NCBI GenBank assembly: GCA_030704615.1
Contig: CM060734.1
Coordinates: 21,516,001 to 21,576,000 of the forward strand
Length of the DNA stretch: 60,000 nt
Source of the DNA: Takakia lepidozioides
Lineage: Eukaryota; Streptophyta; Takakiopsida; Takakiales; Takakiaceae
Direction: 5' to 3'
Shown: in pieces, positions 1 through 10,473 of the stretch
How positions within the stretch are numbered: the first letter of the stretch is position 1
Layout: each line of letters starts with the position of its first letter
The notes under the pieces: model-generated
The model's input: only the letters and a program-made list of their open reading frames with translations
The model's database searches: none
What the model was told of the DNA's origin: nothing
Made by a program: the position numbers and the translations under genes

Positions 1-463
1 CTGCACATGAAACTGTGATTTTTTGGTACCAAACTTATATTTTTTCCATGTACAAGTATGAACATAGTGTCGGCGCGGTTGTTATTGTTCTGAGCTGGTC
101 TGCCTCCTGAAAAAGCAGATTACCCATGCCCCGGTGTCATTTCGTGAAAAAACAGATTACTGATGTTTAGAAATGAAGGATGTGGAGGGCGTCTACTTGA
201 ATGCCTACACCGAGTCCCAGCTTCCGGATTCCAGCGATCACTCTATGTTCCCAGTTCCCAATCAAAAATCATGGATGAAGTAGGGATGAAATATTTGGGA
301 ATTTTCATCTTCAAGTTATCCCGTTACCTGTGGGCCCTTGCGGGGACCCACCTCCTCCAGCTGGCGCCCAGCCTCTAGTCTCCCGCACACTTTAAAAAAT
401 TCCCGATAGTAAACTGTCGCCGGTCTGTGCGGCCAGGCCCTTACTAGCGCTCTCTCTCTCTTG

Positions 464-800
464 AGCAGGTAGCGGTTGTTTGTGCCTTGCCTGTGCATAA
501 CCCAGTGATCCTGGGTTCAATCCTTCAACATGTGCCATCAGACCGTCCATTGGGCCCTCGACGGCCTATGTGTTGAGCAGTAGGCTCTGTAAATTCACTG
601 GATGTTAAAGAAACTTTATCTTTATCTTTATCTCTCTCAGTAGGCTCTGCAAATTCATTGGATGTTAAAGAAACTTTATCTTTATCTCTCAGCTGTAGGC
701 TCTGTAAATTCGCTGGAGGTTAAATAAACTTTATCTTATCTCTGGGCTGTGTGTTGAGCAGTAGACTCTGTAAATTCACTAGACATTAAACAAAATTTTT
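464..800 (+). repeat. tRNA-derived SINE with four tandem copies of its 3' tail
   Basis: A tRNA-like head lies at about 464-523. It has a box A-like GGTAGCGGTTG and a box B-like GGTTCAATCC (514-523), the internal RNA polymerase III promoter arrangement of tRNA-derived SINEs. Downstream, a tail module reading roughly GTAGGCTCTGTAAATTCACT then GGATGTTAAAGAAACTTTAT is present four times, near 582, 640, 694 and 760, each ending in TTTATC-type repeats. No protein is encoded. The family is not identified. The head and tail logic is clear, but the exact 5' end and the target duplication are not. Confidence 0.6.
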
Positions 801-1137
801 TTCTTTTTTTTTTAATAAAAAGGGAAACACCTGGGAGCGACAGCTCACAAATCAGGCCCCTAATAGTGACAGGACGATCGAGGAAATGGAATACTGTCCG
901 TGGGCTGGTTGAAGAGAACATGATGGTGGCAGCAGAGTTCTAGAAGTTTGACTGGAATCTCTGTGAGTATCCTTGGGAGTGATGCCTGGATAAATAACCT
1001 CTTTCAAAGTAACCCGCCATGAGGCATAGGAATGGGGCACCACCCAAGAACCATACCACACCCGTCAGTAGCAAGATTTGACCCCAGAATCGTCTGGGTG
1101 GCTCTCAATGCACTTAACCAACTGAGCTACTGACTGT
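790..1137 (-). repeat. tRNA-derived SINE, minus strand
   Basis: Read on the minus strand, TAGCTCAGTTGG (complement of 1118-1129) is a near-perfect tRNA box A. GGTCAAATC (complement of 1075-1083) is a box B at normal spacing. The body then runs down to an A-rich tail at about 790-820 (an A run broken by single other bases). The end module containing CCAGGTGTT appears again at 1183-1195 next to a second A-rich tail (1150-1180, as T runs on +), so a truncated copy of the same family lies immediately alongside. A plain tRNA gene is unlikely because there is no acceptor-stem pairing and the unit continues for about 300 bp. Confidence 0.65.
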
Positions 1138-1402
1138 TGGTACTTTACTTTACTTCTTTTCTTTTTTTTTCTTTTTTTTGAGAATGGAACACCTGGGAGC
1201 GTGTAATGGCCAGATTCCTTCTACCTACCTTTTCGACATTTGGATGAACAGACATTGGATGATGACCGTTGAAAAATGGCTTGGATGAAACCAGCTGGAA
1301 ACAATCTATTTTTAAACTAAGTATTGTCTTATGTTAACAGCTAGTTTATCTCTAAAATAGAATGAGGTTATCTGGACAGACACCCGGATGGCATCCAAGT
1401 GA

Positions 1403-1450
1403 CCAATCAGGGCTTGCCACTTGGTTAGTGTGGGCCTTCGTTTATAAAAG
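1403..1450 (+). promoter_or_regulatory. CCAAT and TATA elements upstream of the first retroelement ORF
   Basis: CCAAT lies at 1403-1407 and TTTATAAAAG at 1441-1450, with normal pol II spacing to a start about 30 bp downstream. They precede the ORF at 1518 and are probably the promoter in the left LTR of the element that carries the gag at 2,265. The LTR borders cannot be fixed because no second copy of this LTR is present. Confidence 0.45.
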
Positions 1451-1517
1451 AGATCAACACGACGCTTAAGGCAGCGGTGTACGTTTGATGTGGAAACCCT
1501 ACTGTACTTGTGTGTGA

Positions 1518-2234
1518 GTTTTGGATGAAGAAGGTGTGAGTGAGGATGTGCTGTTAAACCGTGTGAGTGATTCTGACTCCTCTCCGTTGGATCCTGCCTA
1601 TCTCGCTAGCTTGCTTTACCGAGCACACATCCCCGTGATAGCTCAATACCCGATAGCACGCAAGCTTCCATTACCTGAGGCCAAAGACAAGCTCTTGAAG
1701 GGTTGGCGGCTCTCGTGGGCTGAACTTAGTATTCCGCAATTCACAGTAGCTGGGGAGGTTGCTGTCGAGTGCGAGAACTTCCTTCCGCCCAACTTACCCA
1801 GTGCGCATCGTCTGTGGGAGCTGGTGAAAGGTGGCAGTTCACTTGTCTTGGCCAACCTGCGGCCTACCTGGAAACCTGACTACAATGTGGACATACCTTG
1901 GGATGACCATGTTGCAAGCATTCCCGTCTCTCGTTTTCCTCATACTGTGCATGATATTTTGATTTTCCCTGCTACTGTGTTTAGACAGGAAAGACTAGGT
2001 TACTACTTGCCTGGATTTCCTATTACTGATTATCCAGTGCATACACTGCTTGCCAAGGAAAAGCGTATCCGCTCCATTGTTCGAGTGGCTTTCTGGCTCA
2101 AAGTGGACGAAGAACTGTGGCATTTTCTGGGTGAAGGTGTTTACATGCTTCACAAACACAGATTCATAAGTGGCTATTGCATCAAGGACTGGGAGTCCAA
2201 ATTGCGTCCTGCACGATCCTCCAGCAGAAGGTAA
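1518..2234 (+). CDS. Unrecognised ORF upstream of gag in a Ty3/gypsy element
   Basis: This reading frame of about 238 codons is open from a stop at 1515 and lies 30 bp before the gag ATG at 2265. It has no ATG near its start; the first possible initiator is a TTG at 1521, so it may be a degraded start or a second exon. The protein is rich in Trp, Pro and Leu, with no zinc knuckle, protease or enzyme motif I can name. Codon flow is clean with no internal stop, unlike most of the window. Being next to gag and behind a TATA box suggests an accessory or N-terminal Gag protein of the same element. Function is unknown. Confidence 0.4.
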   Translation, partial: VLDEEGVSEDVLLNRVSDSDSSPLDPAYLASLLYRAHIPVIAQYPIARKLPLPEAKDKLLKGWRLSWAELSIPQFTVAGEVAVECENFLPPNLPSAHRLWELVKGGSSLVLANLRPTWKPDYNVDIPWDDHVASIPVSRFPHTVHDILIFPATVFRQERLGYYLPGFPITDYPVHTLLAKEKRIRSIVRVAFWLKVDEELWHFLGEGVYMLHKHRFISGYCIKDWESKLRPARSSSRR

Positions 2235-2264
2235 CCACTTTGTTTTTTAACACGACAGACTACA

Positions 2265-3383
2265 ATGCCTGTCACTACTCGGTCTGGCAAGGAGCCCTGG
2301 AATGTGCTAGATGAGTTGCATGATGTGGATCTTACTGATGATGTGAAAGTTGATGGTCACACTCTTCCTGATCCTATGTCTGAAACCTCGTCTCCTGAGG
2401 AGCCACTGCCAGGTAATGATACCAGTCCGACCCAAGGGGTCCCTCCAGCCTCTGGTAATGTGCCTAACCTAAATATTCAGGGCATTTGTGATGTTATGGC
2501 TATATTGTCTAGTTGTCCAGCTCTTATGCAGCTCTTTTTGGATAAACAAGTAGGTTCGCCCTCAGTTACCAAGCTCAAGGAGGTCCATCGTGCTCACAAA
2601 CGGCCTTATCCTGACTATGAGGTAGGCCAAGACTTTGACAACTTCCTCAATTTTTTTGAGATGAGTGTTAAATTCAATGAGCTGCCAGCTTCTATGATTA
2701 CTGATTCCTTTCGTTTTTGTCTCAAAGATGAGGCTCGTGACCTCTTTGAAGCTAGTATCAAGGATCAGGGTGAGTTGCGATGGGGAGTGGCCAAGCAGTT
2801 GGCACTTCAGTTGTTTCGTGCAGACATGCCCATCAATTACACCATGCCTGATCGTCCTTATCAACCTGGTGAGAGTATCTGGAAATACTACACTGACTTG
2901 AAAACCACGGTGGTCAAGGCCATTCCGGTACCTTCTGAATGCACTGCCATCCTTAAAACCTACTTCATTACCGGATTGCCTGCCTCTGATCAAGTCTACC
3001 TACAAAAACATCCTTATCGCAATGAGAGGCATATGGTAGAGATGATGGATGAGTGCATGCGGTTTAAGAATGCTAAACTAGGCAAAGGTTGTCTGCCTGT
3101 TGTTCATTCTGCTCATCAACATACTTCCGAATGTTCTCATGGGGTTGCCATGGTTAAGGGTGGCTCTACAGAGGCCTCTCCTACATTGCTGGAGGAAGTT
3201 AAAAACTTACAACAAGAGCTGCATACTCAGCTTCAGGCGGTAAGGGCAGAAGGATCATGGAGGGCCGCACCTGCCAAGCCTCCTCTTGCTGACTCTCATC
3301 GTGGCCACACTCAGACTGGCCCACAGTATGAGGTTCAAGGTAAACGTGTGGCTTGTTTCATTTGTGGGTCACTTGAGCACTGG
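2265..3383 (+). pseudogene. Gag, 5' part, interrupted by a chromovirus insertion
   Basis: The ORF starts with ATG at 2265 and reads as a retrotransposon Gag: an acidic N-terminus, a central retrotrans_gag-like helical region (residues about 120-260, with the typical W-K-Y-Y and L-P-A-S pattern), and the first half of a CCHC zinc knuckle (CFICGSLEHW). At that point the frame runs into the LTR beginning at 3384. The missing half of the knuckle, with the final Cys, resumes at 10,359 after the inserted element. Together the halves have exact CX2CX4HX4C spacing. Gag would package the element RNA. The gene was intact here until the insertion. Confidence 0.8.
3379..3383. repeat. Target-site duplication ACTGG (left); right copy at 10,359-10,363
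   Basis: ACTGG directly precedes the TGTCGC end of the left LTR. It is found again at 10,359-10,363, straight after the CGCGACA end of the right LTR. Removing one copy and the element restores the CCHC spacing of the interrupted gag. This independently confirms the 5-bp duplication and both insertion borders. Confidence 0.92.
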
Positions 3384-4108
3384 TGTCGCGGCCCTTTGCC
3401 TTGAGGGCAGGGGGTCGGGACACAAGAGGGGCTGCCCCTGTGGTGGGGGCAGTGGCAGCGATACGTATGGGGGGCTGAAGCACCCTTGAGTGCCCAAAGC
3501 ACTCAAGGAGGCGGAGGCGCTCACTAGGTGGAGCCCCGCACACCGGGTTGCGGTGGGGGTGGCTCCACAAGGGGTGGTGGTAGCTTAGCGGGACTTAGTG
3601 GGGGTGGCATAGGACTCACCTTGGGGCGGAGACCTCGTGGTGGGAGTCGTGGGGAGTCTTGGGACTCATCACGGTCCATAGGGGCCGTGGTGAGTGGGCC
3701 AAGACTCACCGCGACTCATCACCGGGAGTCAAGGGTGTTCGTGGTGGTTCGCCATAAAATGGCATGGTTGTTTGTGAAACCCCCACGGACAGCTACAGAA
3801 GTATATATAGAGAGTAGTAACCCCGAGAACGGTGCAAGCTCGTTGGTGACCAAAAGCTAGTGAGTAAGCGAGCGAGCCGGAAAGCGACCAAAGAGTGGGG
3901 AGCTGTTCCGGACTGCCAACTACCAAAGGGAATTCCGCTGGTTCTAAATTGTTGGAGGGTTCTTTGGGAGATCAAGGGGGGACCGTTATGTCCCGGTGAG
4001 CAGCCGAAGCTCCAAGTTGGCCCGGCGGCCAGGTTGGGAGTTAGGCGCACGCATCAAGCGAGTAACTATGACTTGAGGGGGGAGCTTACCGATGTGAGGT
4101 GTGCGACA
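3384..4108 (+). repeat. 5' LTR of the chromovirus
   Basis: The LTR is 725 bp, beginning TGTCGC and ending GCGACA, a perfect inverted terminal hexamer. It contains a TATA box (GTATATATAG, 3801-3810). A perfect hairpin at 3484-3508 has 10-bp arms CCTTGAGTGC / GCACTCAAGG and a 5-base loop. The 3610-3730 region has a cluster of GACTCACC/GACTCATC and GAGTC motifs that could be enhancer units. At all four CpG sites that differ between the LTRs, this copy has the deaminated base (3731, 3785, 4049, 4102). Confidence 0.93.
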
Positions 4109-4110
4109 CT

Positions 4111-4122
4111 TGGTATCAGAGC
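4111..4122 (+). promoter_or_regulatory. Primer-binding site for initiator tRNA-Met
   Basis: TGGTATCAGAGC, two bases after the LTR end, is the standard plant LTR-retrotransposon primer site complementary to the 3' end of initiator tRNA-Met. It marks where minus-strand DNA synthesis starts and fixes the U5 border at 4108-4110. Confidence 0.92.
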
Positions 4123-4163
4123 TTAGAGTTCAGTACGCGATCGTCCTTGGGATTGGCCTCATC

Positions 4164-7100
4164 ATGGGGTCGGGCAAGCCAAAGCAAAAGCGGAACGGCC
4201 CAAAAGATGATGATCCTGGTGAGCCCGATGGGGGCGACGTGTCACAGAGGCGGCCGTTTGAGGAAGCGATACATGTTTCCGAAAACGAGGCCGCTCAAGA
4301 GCGGGAGGAATCTGAGGAGTCGGAGCCTAAGGAATCCTTGAGAGCTCCGACCGACCAACAGATGCCTCCCATGCCGACAGCCTTTTGGGAAGGGTTGTTG
4401 GCGCAATTTGGCGGGACGTTGAAAGACGTGTTGAAGGCGGCTAATACCACTTCCACTAAGGCAAAGTTTAAGGTGAAGCCGAAGGAACCCGGCACCTTCG
4501 AGGGCGTCCGAAATTGGAAGGCACTGAACATTTGGCTCTTGTAGCTGGAGCAGTACTTCCGGGCGGCCAAGTTGAGTGACGAGGATCGGGTGGAAGTGGC
4601 TCCCACCTATTTGAGGGACTATGCTCAACAACGGTGGCAGAAACGCCTTCACGACCGAGGTCCAAGCCCGGAAACCTTGAACTGGAGTGGGTTCAAGGAA
4701 TTGATGAAGATGCAGTTTGTGCCCCTCAACGCGTCTTGGCTCGTCCGGGACAAGATGAGGAATTTGAAGCAAACAGATGACATTCGGGGATATGTCCAGG
4801 CTTTCAATGTGTTGTTGCTCGAAGTCGCGGACATAGCAGAACCAGAAATGGTCTTCAACTTTGTGGCGGGACTGGCCCCATGGGCCAAGCGGAAGTTGGA
4901 GGAGAAGCCACCTAAGACTTTGAACGAGGCAATTGAGAGGGCTGAATGTTTCTCAGATGTCCCTAAGGGTGAAAGACAAGGCCGTATGGAGCTGAACCAC
5001 AAGAAGACCCGGTGGGAAGGTGACTCCTTCCGACCGGAAAAGAAGTGGGATAGGCCACTCTGTGACAATGGCACGTGGAAATCGAAGGGAGGGCCTTCAC
5101 AAGTCAAGGCGGCACTCGGTGCTTCGAAAGGAAAAGTGGGTGGAGCGGCTTATGGCGGACATAAGGCGACCTTTGATGGAGTGTGTTTCAATTGCGGGGA
5201 GCCCGGGCACATGGCCAAGAAGTGCACGAAGCCCCGACAATTGAACATGACTCGGGCGACCACAGAGCTGTCGGAAGATACCATCAGTCGCTTGGTGGAA
5301 GTGGTGGCCGCCAGGACTTGCAAGGTAGACAAATTTTCTTGTGAGTTGTATCAGGAAACTGGCGCCTTACGTAAAGGGAGTCAGTTATTGTTCGTGGATG
5401 GGATAATATCCGGAACTAACGTGTCGTTGTTGGTGGACACAGGAGCGTCGCACTCCTTCATGACACCGACAACAACACAAAAGCTGGGACTCCCGACAAG
5501 TGACGTGGGGGCCTCTATTGAGGTGGGTTATGCCAAAGGAGAACCGCAATTGGCGACAAGGTTGGCGTTTGATGTTCCTCTTCAACTGGGGAGTTGGGAG
5601 GGACGTGAGAACTTCACCATCTGCGAGATCGATGGAGTGGATCTCATTTTGGGGATGGCCTTTTTGAGCAAATCCGGAGCGGTCATAGATGGCCGCAAGA
5701 TAGTAGTCACGCTGCCATGTGGGAATGGTGGCGAGGTCTTACGAGTGTCGGAAACGCCCAAACCCGTGGGAGGGCGAATAAACCTCCTGTCAGCAAGGGA
5801 GTGGGCCGTGGAGGAGCCACACGAGCCCCAGTTTTTGCTCTATATTAGAGAAGTGAAGGGAGAAGGCGATGGGGAGCCGAGCCCAGATTGGATCAAGGGG
5901 ATTTTGGAAAAATACTAGGATGTGATGCCGGAGGATTTACCAAGCGGCTTGCCACCACGAAGAAAAGTTGACCACAAGATTGAGGTGATACCGGGATCGG
6001 AACCGCCTGCCAAGGCGCCCTACCGGTTGAGCCACAGAGAGTTGGTCGAGCTGAAGACTCAGCTCAAAGATCTAATGTCAAAGGGGTACATCCGGCCGAG
6101 TAAGTCACCTTACGGAGCCCCGGTGCTATTCGAAGACAAGAAGGATGGGACGCTGCGGATGTGTGTCGATTACAGGGCTTTGAATAAGCTGACTATAAAA
6201 AACCGGTACCCTTTGCCAAGGATCGACGACCTTTTCGATCGGTTGGCAGGAGCGAAGTATTTCAGCCGGATCGATCTACGCTCCGGCTATCATCAAATTC
6301 GAGTGGCGGAAGGAGATGAGGATAAGACCGCGTGCAGGACAAGGTATGGTTCATATGAGTTCTTGGTGATGCCTTTTGGACTCACCAACGCTCCCACGAC
6401 CTTTAGCACGCTGATGAACAGCCTTTTCTAGGAGTGGTTGGATGACTTTGTGATCGTGTACATCGACGACATCTTGGTGTATTCGAAAACAAAGGAGGAG
6501 CACCTGGAGCACCTCAAAAGGGTGTTCCAGAAATTGCGGGAAGGGAAGCTCTATGCCAAAGCTTCAAAGTGCGAATTCGGGGTCACAAAAGTGGAGTTCC
6601 TGGGGCATGTGATTACACAGGATGGGATCAGAATGGATGACAGGAAGGTGAGGGCAATCTTGGACTGGGAGCCTCCGACTTCGGTCCCGGGAGTGCGATC
6701 CTTCCTAGGACTCGTCTCCTACTACCGGAAGTATGTGAGAAATTTCGCCAAGATCGCGGGGCCGCTGTCAGACCTTCTGTGTAAATCCAAAGTCTAGGCA
6801 TGGAACACCTTTTGTGGCCAAGCTTTTGCTGAATTGAAGCAGCGGATGGCGGAAGCTCCAGTCTTGAAAATCCCGGAGTTCGATCGTCCGTTCGAGATTC
6901 ATACAGATGCGTCGGACTTCGCGATTGGGGGTGTACTGATGCAAGATAGACGCCCAATGGCTTACGAAAGTAAGAAATTGAATGAAGTGGAGCGACGGTG
7001 GCCGACGCACGAGAAAGAGATGAAGGCGGTGGTGCACTGTCTTGAGCTTTGGCGCCACTATGTTGGTTCCAACCCAGTGAAGGTGTTCACGGACAATGTC

Positions 7101-8716
7101 ACGGTGAAGTATTTTGCCACGCAGCCCAAGTTGTCCCCAAAACAACTTAGGTGGCAAGATACTTTGGCGGTGTTCGACGTGGATATCCAGTACAAACCAG
7201 GACGGGACAACGTGGTGGCCGATGCCTTAAGTAGAAAGCAGCAGCTTTTGTTGGTGTACAGGGGCGAGACGGCGCTCCAAAGGAAAATCCGGAAGGCTTG
7301 CCGGAAGCATGAGCTGGCGAAGTCCGTGATGCGGGACTTGAGGATGGGGGTTAAATCGCAGTTCCACTTGCAAAATGGACTGCTCCGGTATGAGCAAAAG
7401 CGTCTCTACGTGCCAAAGGGAGGGATCAGAGATAGCCTCTTGAGAGAATGCCATGATAGCCCGCTTGCGGGCCACGGCGGAGCCAAGCGCACTGCGGCAC
7501 TCTTGAAGAAAGAGTATTTCTTCAAGAGGAGGCAGAGGAGTATGTCAAGACATGCACCACATGCCAACAAAACCGGAGCAAGTACAAAAAGCAAGCGGGG
7601 CTATTACAACCCTTGCCGATTCCAGAGGGGACTTGGGCAAGCGTCTCGATGGATTTCATGACTGCTATGCCGCTGTCAAAAGGATTCGATACAATCATGG
7701 TGGTGGTGGATAGGTTCAGTAAAATGGGCCATTTCATCCCCACCAAGGAGACGGCAACGGCGCAGGAAATATGACGACTTTACTTCGCCCACGTCTTAAA
7801 GCATCATGGAGTGCCGAAGGATATTGTCTCGGACCGCGATCCAAAGTTTACGAGTAAATTTTGGAGGGCACTTTGGAAGAAGATGGGGACGAGGCTGAAG
7901 ATGAGCACCGCCTTCTGACCTACGACCGACGGCCAAACGGAAAGAGTGAATTGCGTAGTGAAGCAGATCTTGCGGAATTACGTGTCGGCAGACCAAACAG
8001 ACTGGGTGGAACACTTAGACGCGGCAGAGTTCTGTTATAATAACACAAAACACTCCGCAACGGGAGTTTCCCATTTCGTATTGGTCTATGGAAAAGCACC
8101 TCTAGTGCCGACAAGTTGGGCCGCCCAGGACGTTGAGGAACCAGCAGTAGCGGCGGTACTGGAAGAACGCAAGCGTTTGTTGAAGCTCGCAAAGTACAAC
8201 ATTGCCAAAGCTAGGAAACAGTATGAGAGGCAGACGAATCGGAAGCGGAGGGAAGTGAAGTTTGAGGCAGGCACGGAGGTCTGGTTGAACATCAAGAATT
8301 TCCGACTACCTCCAGAAGTGAGTCCAAAGTTCGTACCTCCGTATGCGGGACCCTTTCGCATCCGGAAGGTTATGAATGAGGATGTGTATGAATTGGAGCT
8401 GTCGGCAAATAGCAAGGTGCATCCTGTATTCCACGTCTCCCTTTTGAAGCCTTACTTCAAAGATGAAGCGCGTCCGAATCGGCATCAAGTGTTGCGTCCG
8501 CCACCTGTGCTGTTGGATCATGAAAATGAACCTGAGTATGAGGCGGAGGCATTACTTAAGTCGAGGAGGTTCAAGAACCGAGAAACGGAGTATCTCGTCA
8601 AATGGAAGGGCTATCATCATGTGGAGGCATCTTGGGTGCGTGCCTCAGAAATGGGAAACGCAACCGAGGCGGTTGCAGTTTTCGAAGGGCGACCTCAAAA
8701 ACGGAAGAAGCGTTGA
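4164..8716 (+). pseudogene. Chromovirus gag-pol polyprotein (decayed)
   Basis: A single frame runs from the ATG at 4164: Gag (4164-5150), CCHC knuckle CFNCGEPGHMAKKC (about 5187-5228), aspartic protease with DTGAS (about 5435-5460), RT with YIDDILVYS (about 6460), RNase H (6830-7230), integrase with its HHCC finger (7440-7570) and DDE core (7650-8000), then a C-terminal chromodomain ending in YLVKWKGYHHVEASW (about 8590-8640). In-frame stops are TAG at 4542, 5916, 6429 and 6795, and TGA at 7772 and 7916. A frameshift near 7525-7535 falls inside the integrase finger, where family members usually have a few more residues. Each TAG fits C-to-T change of CAG, and each TGA fits change of CGA. Without these changes the order and length match a full chromovirus polyprotein. 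Confidence 0.93.
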
Positions 8717-9623
8717 TGGGGACATCAACCTTGGAGCGTGGGGGAGGAAATGCATGCTTAGCCCGGCTTAGCTAGCTTAGGAATCCGATTGCAAAAACTT
8801 GTATTGTACAAAAATTTGTTATAAAGGAAATGGGTTCCAAATGTTGTGCGTCCTATTTTGTTTGGAATGGTGATGCATGGTGTGGTTGGCTAGTGTGTAG
8901 AATGCATGCTAGCTTACAAAAGTGGGAGAGGTAAATTGGGTTAATCATGTGTTTGCGCAGTGCCAAAATCGGGTGACTTCCATCCAAAGGGGCAAGGAAA
9001 CTTGCGCCTTCCTTAGGAGTTCACGTGCTAGTGCGCACCTGGTGCGTGCGCATATTATAACTGCGCTACCGAGGGGGTTGCTTTGTAGTGCGGGCTAACG
9101 CGGAAGCTACGTGCTTCCGTTCACGTACTATAATCGTGTAGCCTTGGGATGAAGTCATAGTGCGGCTTCGGCATGTTCCCGTACCTCAGGCCAGCATTCT
9201 AAGGCGGACCCAATTGTAGTGATTGGGGCGCGTGGTTGGTTCAAGGTTATCTTCCTAGTCAAAGAGGGTTCGAGGTGAACCCTTGCTTAAGGTGATGCCA
9301 AAAGCGGCATCATGAGCGGTCGCAAGCAATGTTGTTGCAATAAGGCGATTCGATCCTCGGGGAGGATCGTTCCTTGGCCTTGAAGTAGGCCAAGAAGAGT
9401 GCACTGGGAGGAGCTTGAGAGGCTCCACCCTTGGCCGGGACTTGGAGGAAGTCGGCCAAACTAGCTAGTGGAGAGTAGAGTCAAGTGTGGGGTTTGGTTC
9501 TTTGCCATGGGACGCCATGGTACGGAAACAAACTCCTTGATGTGGGACGCCACAACTTGGATGTTCGTTTCCACAAAATGTACAAGCCGATGAGGACATC
9601 GACTCCTTGTTGGTAGTGGTGTG
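8717..9623 (+). other. Non-coding 3' region with an internal polypurine tract
   Basis: No ORF is convincing between the chromodomain stop and the right LTR. A purine run, GGGGGAGGAAA (8740-8750) followed at once by TG, looks like a classic polypurine tract next to an LTR start, yet the LTR defined by the left copy begins 870 bp later. The bases just before 9624 (GGTAGTGGTGTG) are not a good polypurine tract. The 3' LTR of the family may therefore be longer than the 5' copy here. Confidence 0.5.
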
Positions 9624-10358
9624 TGTCGCGGCCCTTTGCCTTGAGGGCAGGGGGTCGGGACACAAGAGGGGCTGCCCCTGTGGTGGGGGCAGTGGCAGCG
9701 ATACGTATGGGGGGCTGAAGCACCCTTGAGTGCCCAAAGCACTCAAGGAGGCGGAGGCGCTCACTAGGTGGAGCCCCGCACACCGGGTTGCGGTGGGGGT
9801 GGCTCCACAAGGGGTGGTGGTAGCTTAGCGGGACTTAGTGGGGGTGGCATAGGACTCACCCTGGGACGGAGACCTCGTGGTGGGAGTCGTGGGGAGTCTT
9901 GGGACTCATCACGGTCCATAGGGGCCGTGGTGAGTGGGCCAAGACTCAACGCGACTCATCACCGGGAGTCGAGGGTGTTCGTGGTGGTTCGCCATAAAAT
10001 GGCATGGTTGTTTGTGAAACCCCCGCGGACAGCTACAGAAGTATATATAGGGAGTAGTAACCCCGAGAACGGTGCAAGCCCGTTGGTGACCAAAAGCTAG
10101 TGAGTAAGCGAGCGAGCCGGAAAGCGACCAAAGAGTGGGGAGCTGTTCCGGACTGCCAACTACCAAAGGGAATTCCGCTGGTTCTAAATTGTTGGAGGGT
10201 TCTTTGGGAGATCAAGGGGGGACCGTTATGTCCCGGTGAGCAGCCGAAGCTCCAAGTTGGCCCGGCGGCCAGGTTGGGAGTTAGGCGCGCGCATCAAGCG
10301 AGTAACTATGACTTGAGGGGGGAGCTTACCGATGTGAGGTGCGCGACACTGCGCGACA
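9624..10358 (+). repeat. 3' LTR of the chromovirus plus a 10-bp end duplication
   Basis: Positions 9624-10348 match the left LTR without indels (98.8 percent), with TATA at 10,041-10,050 and the hairpin at 9724-9748. The LTR end GCGCGACA is followed by CT and a second GCGCGACA before the ACTGG duplication, so the terminal bases are repeated. CT is what would remain between the LTR end and the primer site, suggesting a small end-duplication during reverse transcription or integration. Confidence 0.9.
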
Positions 10359-10472
10359 ACTGGACCCGCTTCTGCACCTATGCTGCTCTTGTCCCTGGTA
10401 TGATTGAAGAACACAAACGCATTCAACGCAAACAGAGGGGCAAAGAGCCTTTAAACGAACCAGATCGCTTGT
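10359..10472 (+). pseudogene. Gag, 3' part, of the interrupted element
   Basis: The frame resumes with the second half of the CCHC knuckle (TRFC) and continues for about 37 codons of basic sequence (KRIQRKQRGK) to a TGA at 10,471-10,473. The pol frame overlaps this point in another frame, which would fit either a natural gag-pol frameshift or decay. Confidence 0.75.
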
Positions 10473-10473
10473 G

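Larger units (their letters stand above)
3384..10358 (+). mobile_element. Complete Ty3/gypsy chromovirus nested in another gypsy element
   Basis: This is a 6,975-bp element with LTRs at 3384-4108 and 9624-10348, ACTGG target duplications, a tRNA-iMet primer-binding site and one gag-pol frame ending in a chromodomain. The LTRs differ at 9 of 725 positions (8 transitions), so the insertion is fairly young. Even so, the coding region carries four TAG and two TGA stops and a frameshift, so this copy is dead. In chromoviruses the chromodomain binds methylated histone H3 and steers integration. The right end carries ten additional bases (CTGCGCGACA, 10,349-10,358) not present at the end of the left LTR. 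Confidence 0.93.

Noticed and set aside
1073-1135. Genuine tRNA gene on the minus strand
   Set aside because: Boxes A and B are good but there is no acceptor stem, and the unit continues into a SINE body with an A-rich tail.
3528-3860. Glycine/arginine-rich ORF in both LTRs
   Set aside because: It lies wholly within the LTR around the TATA region, is GC-driven, and has no relation to element proteins.
4542-6797. Reassigned or read-through TAG codons in the chromovirus
   Set aside because: TGA stops and a frameshift also occur, host genes use normal stops, and paralogue comparison elsewhere shows TAG replacing CAG by mutation.
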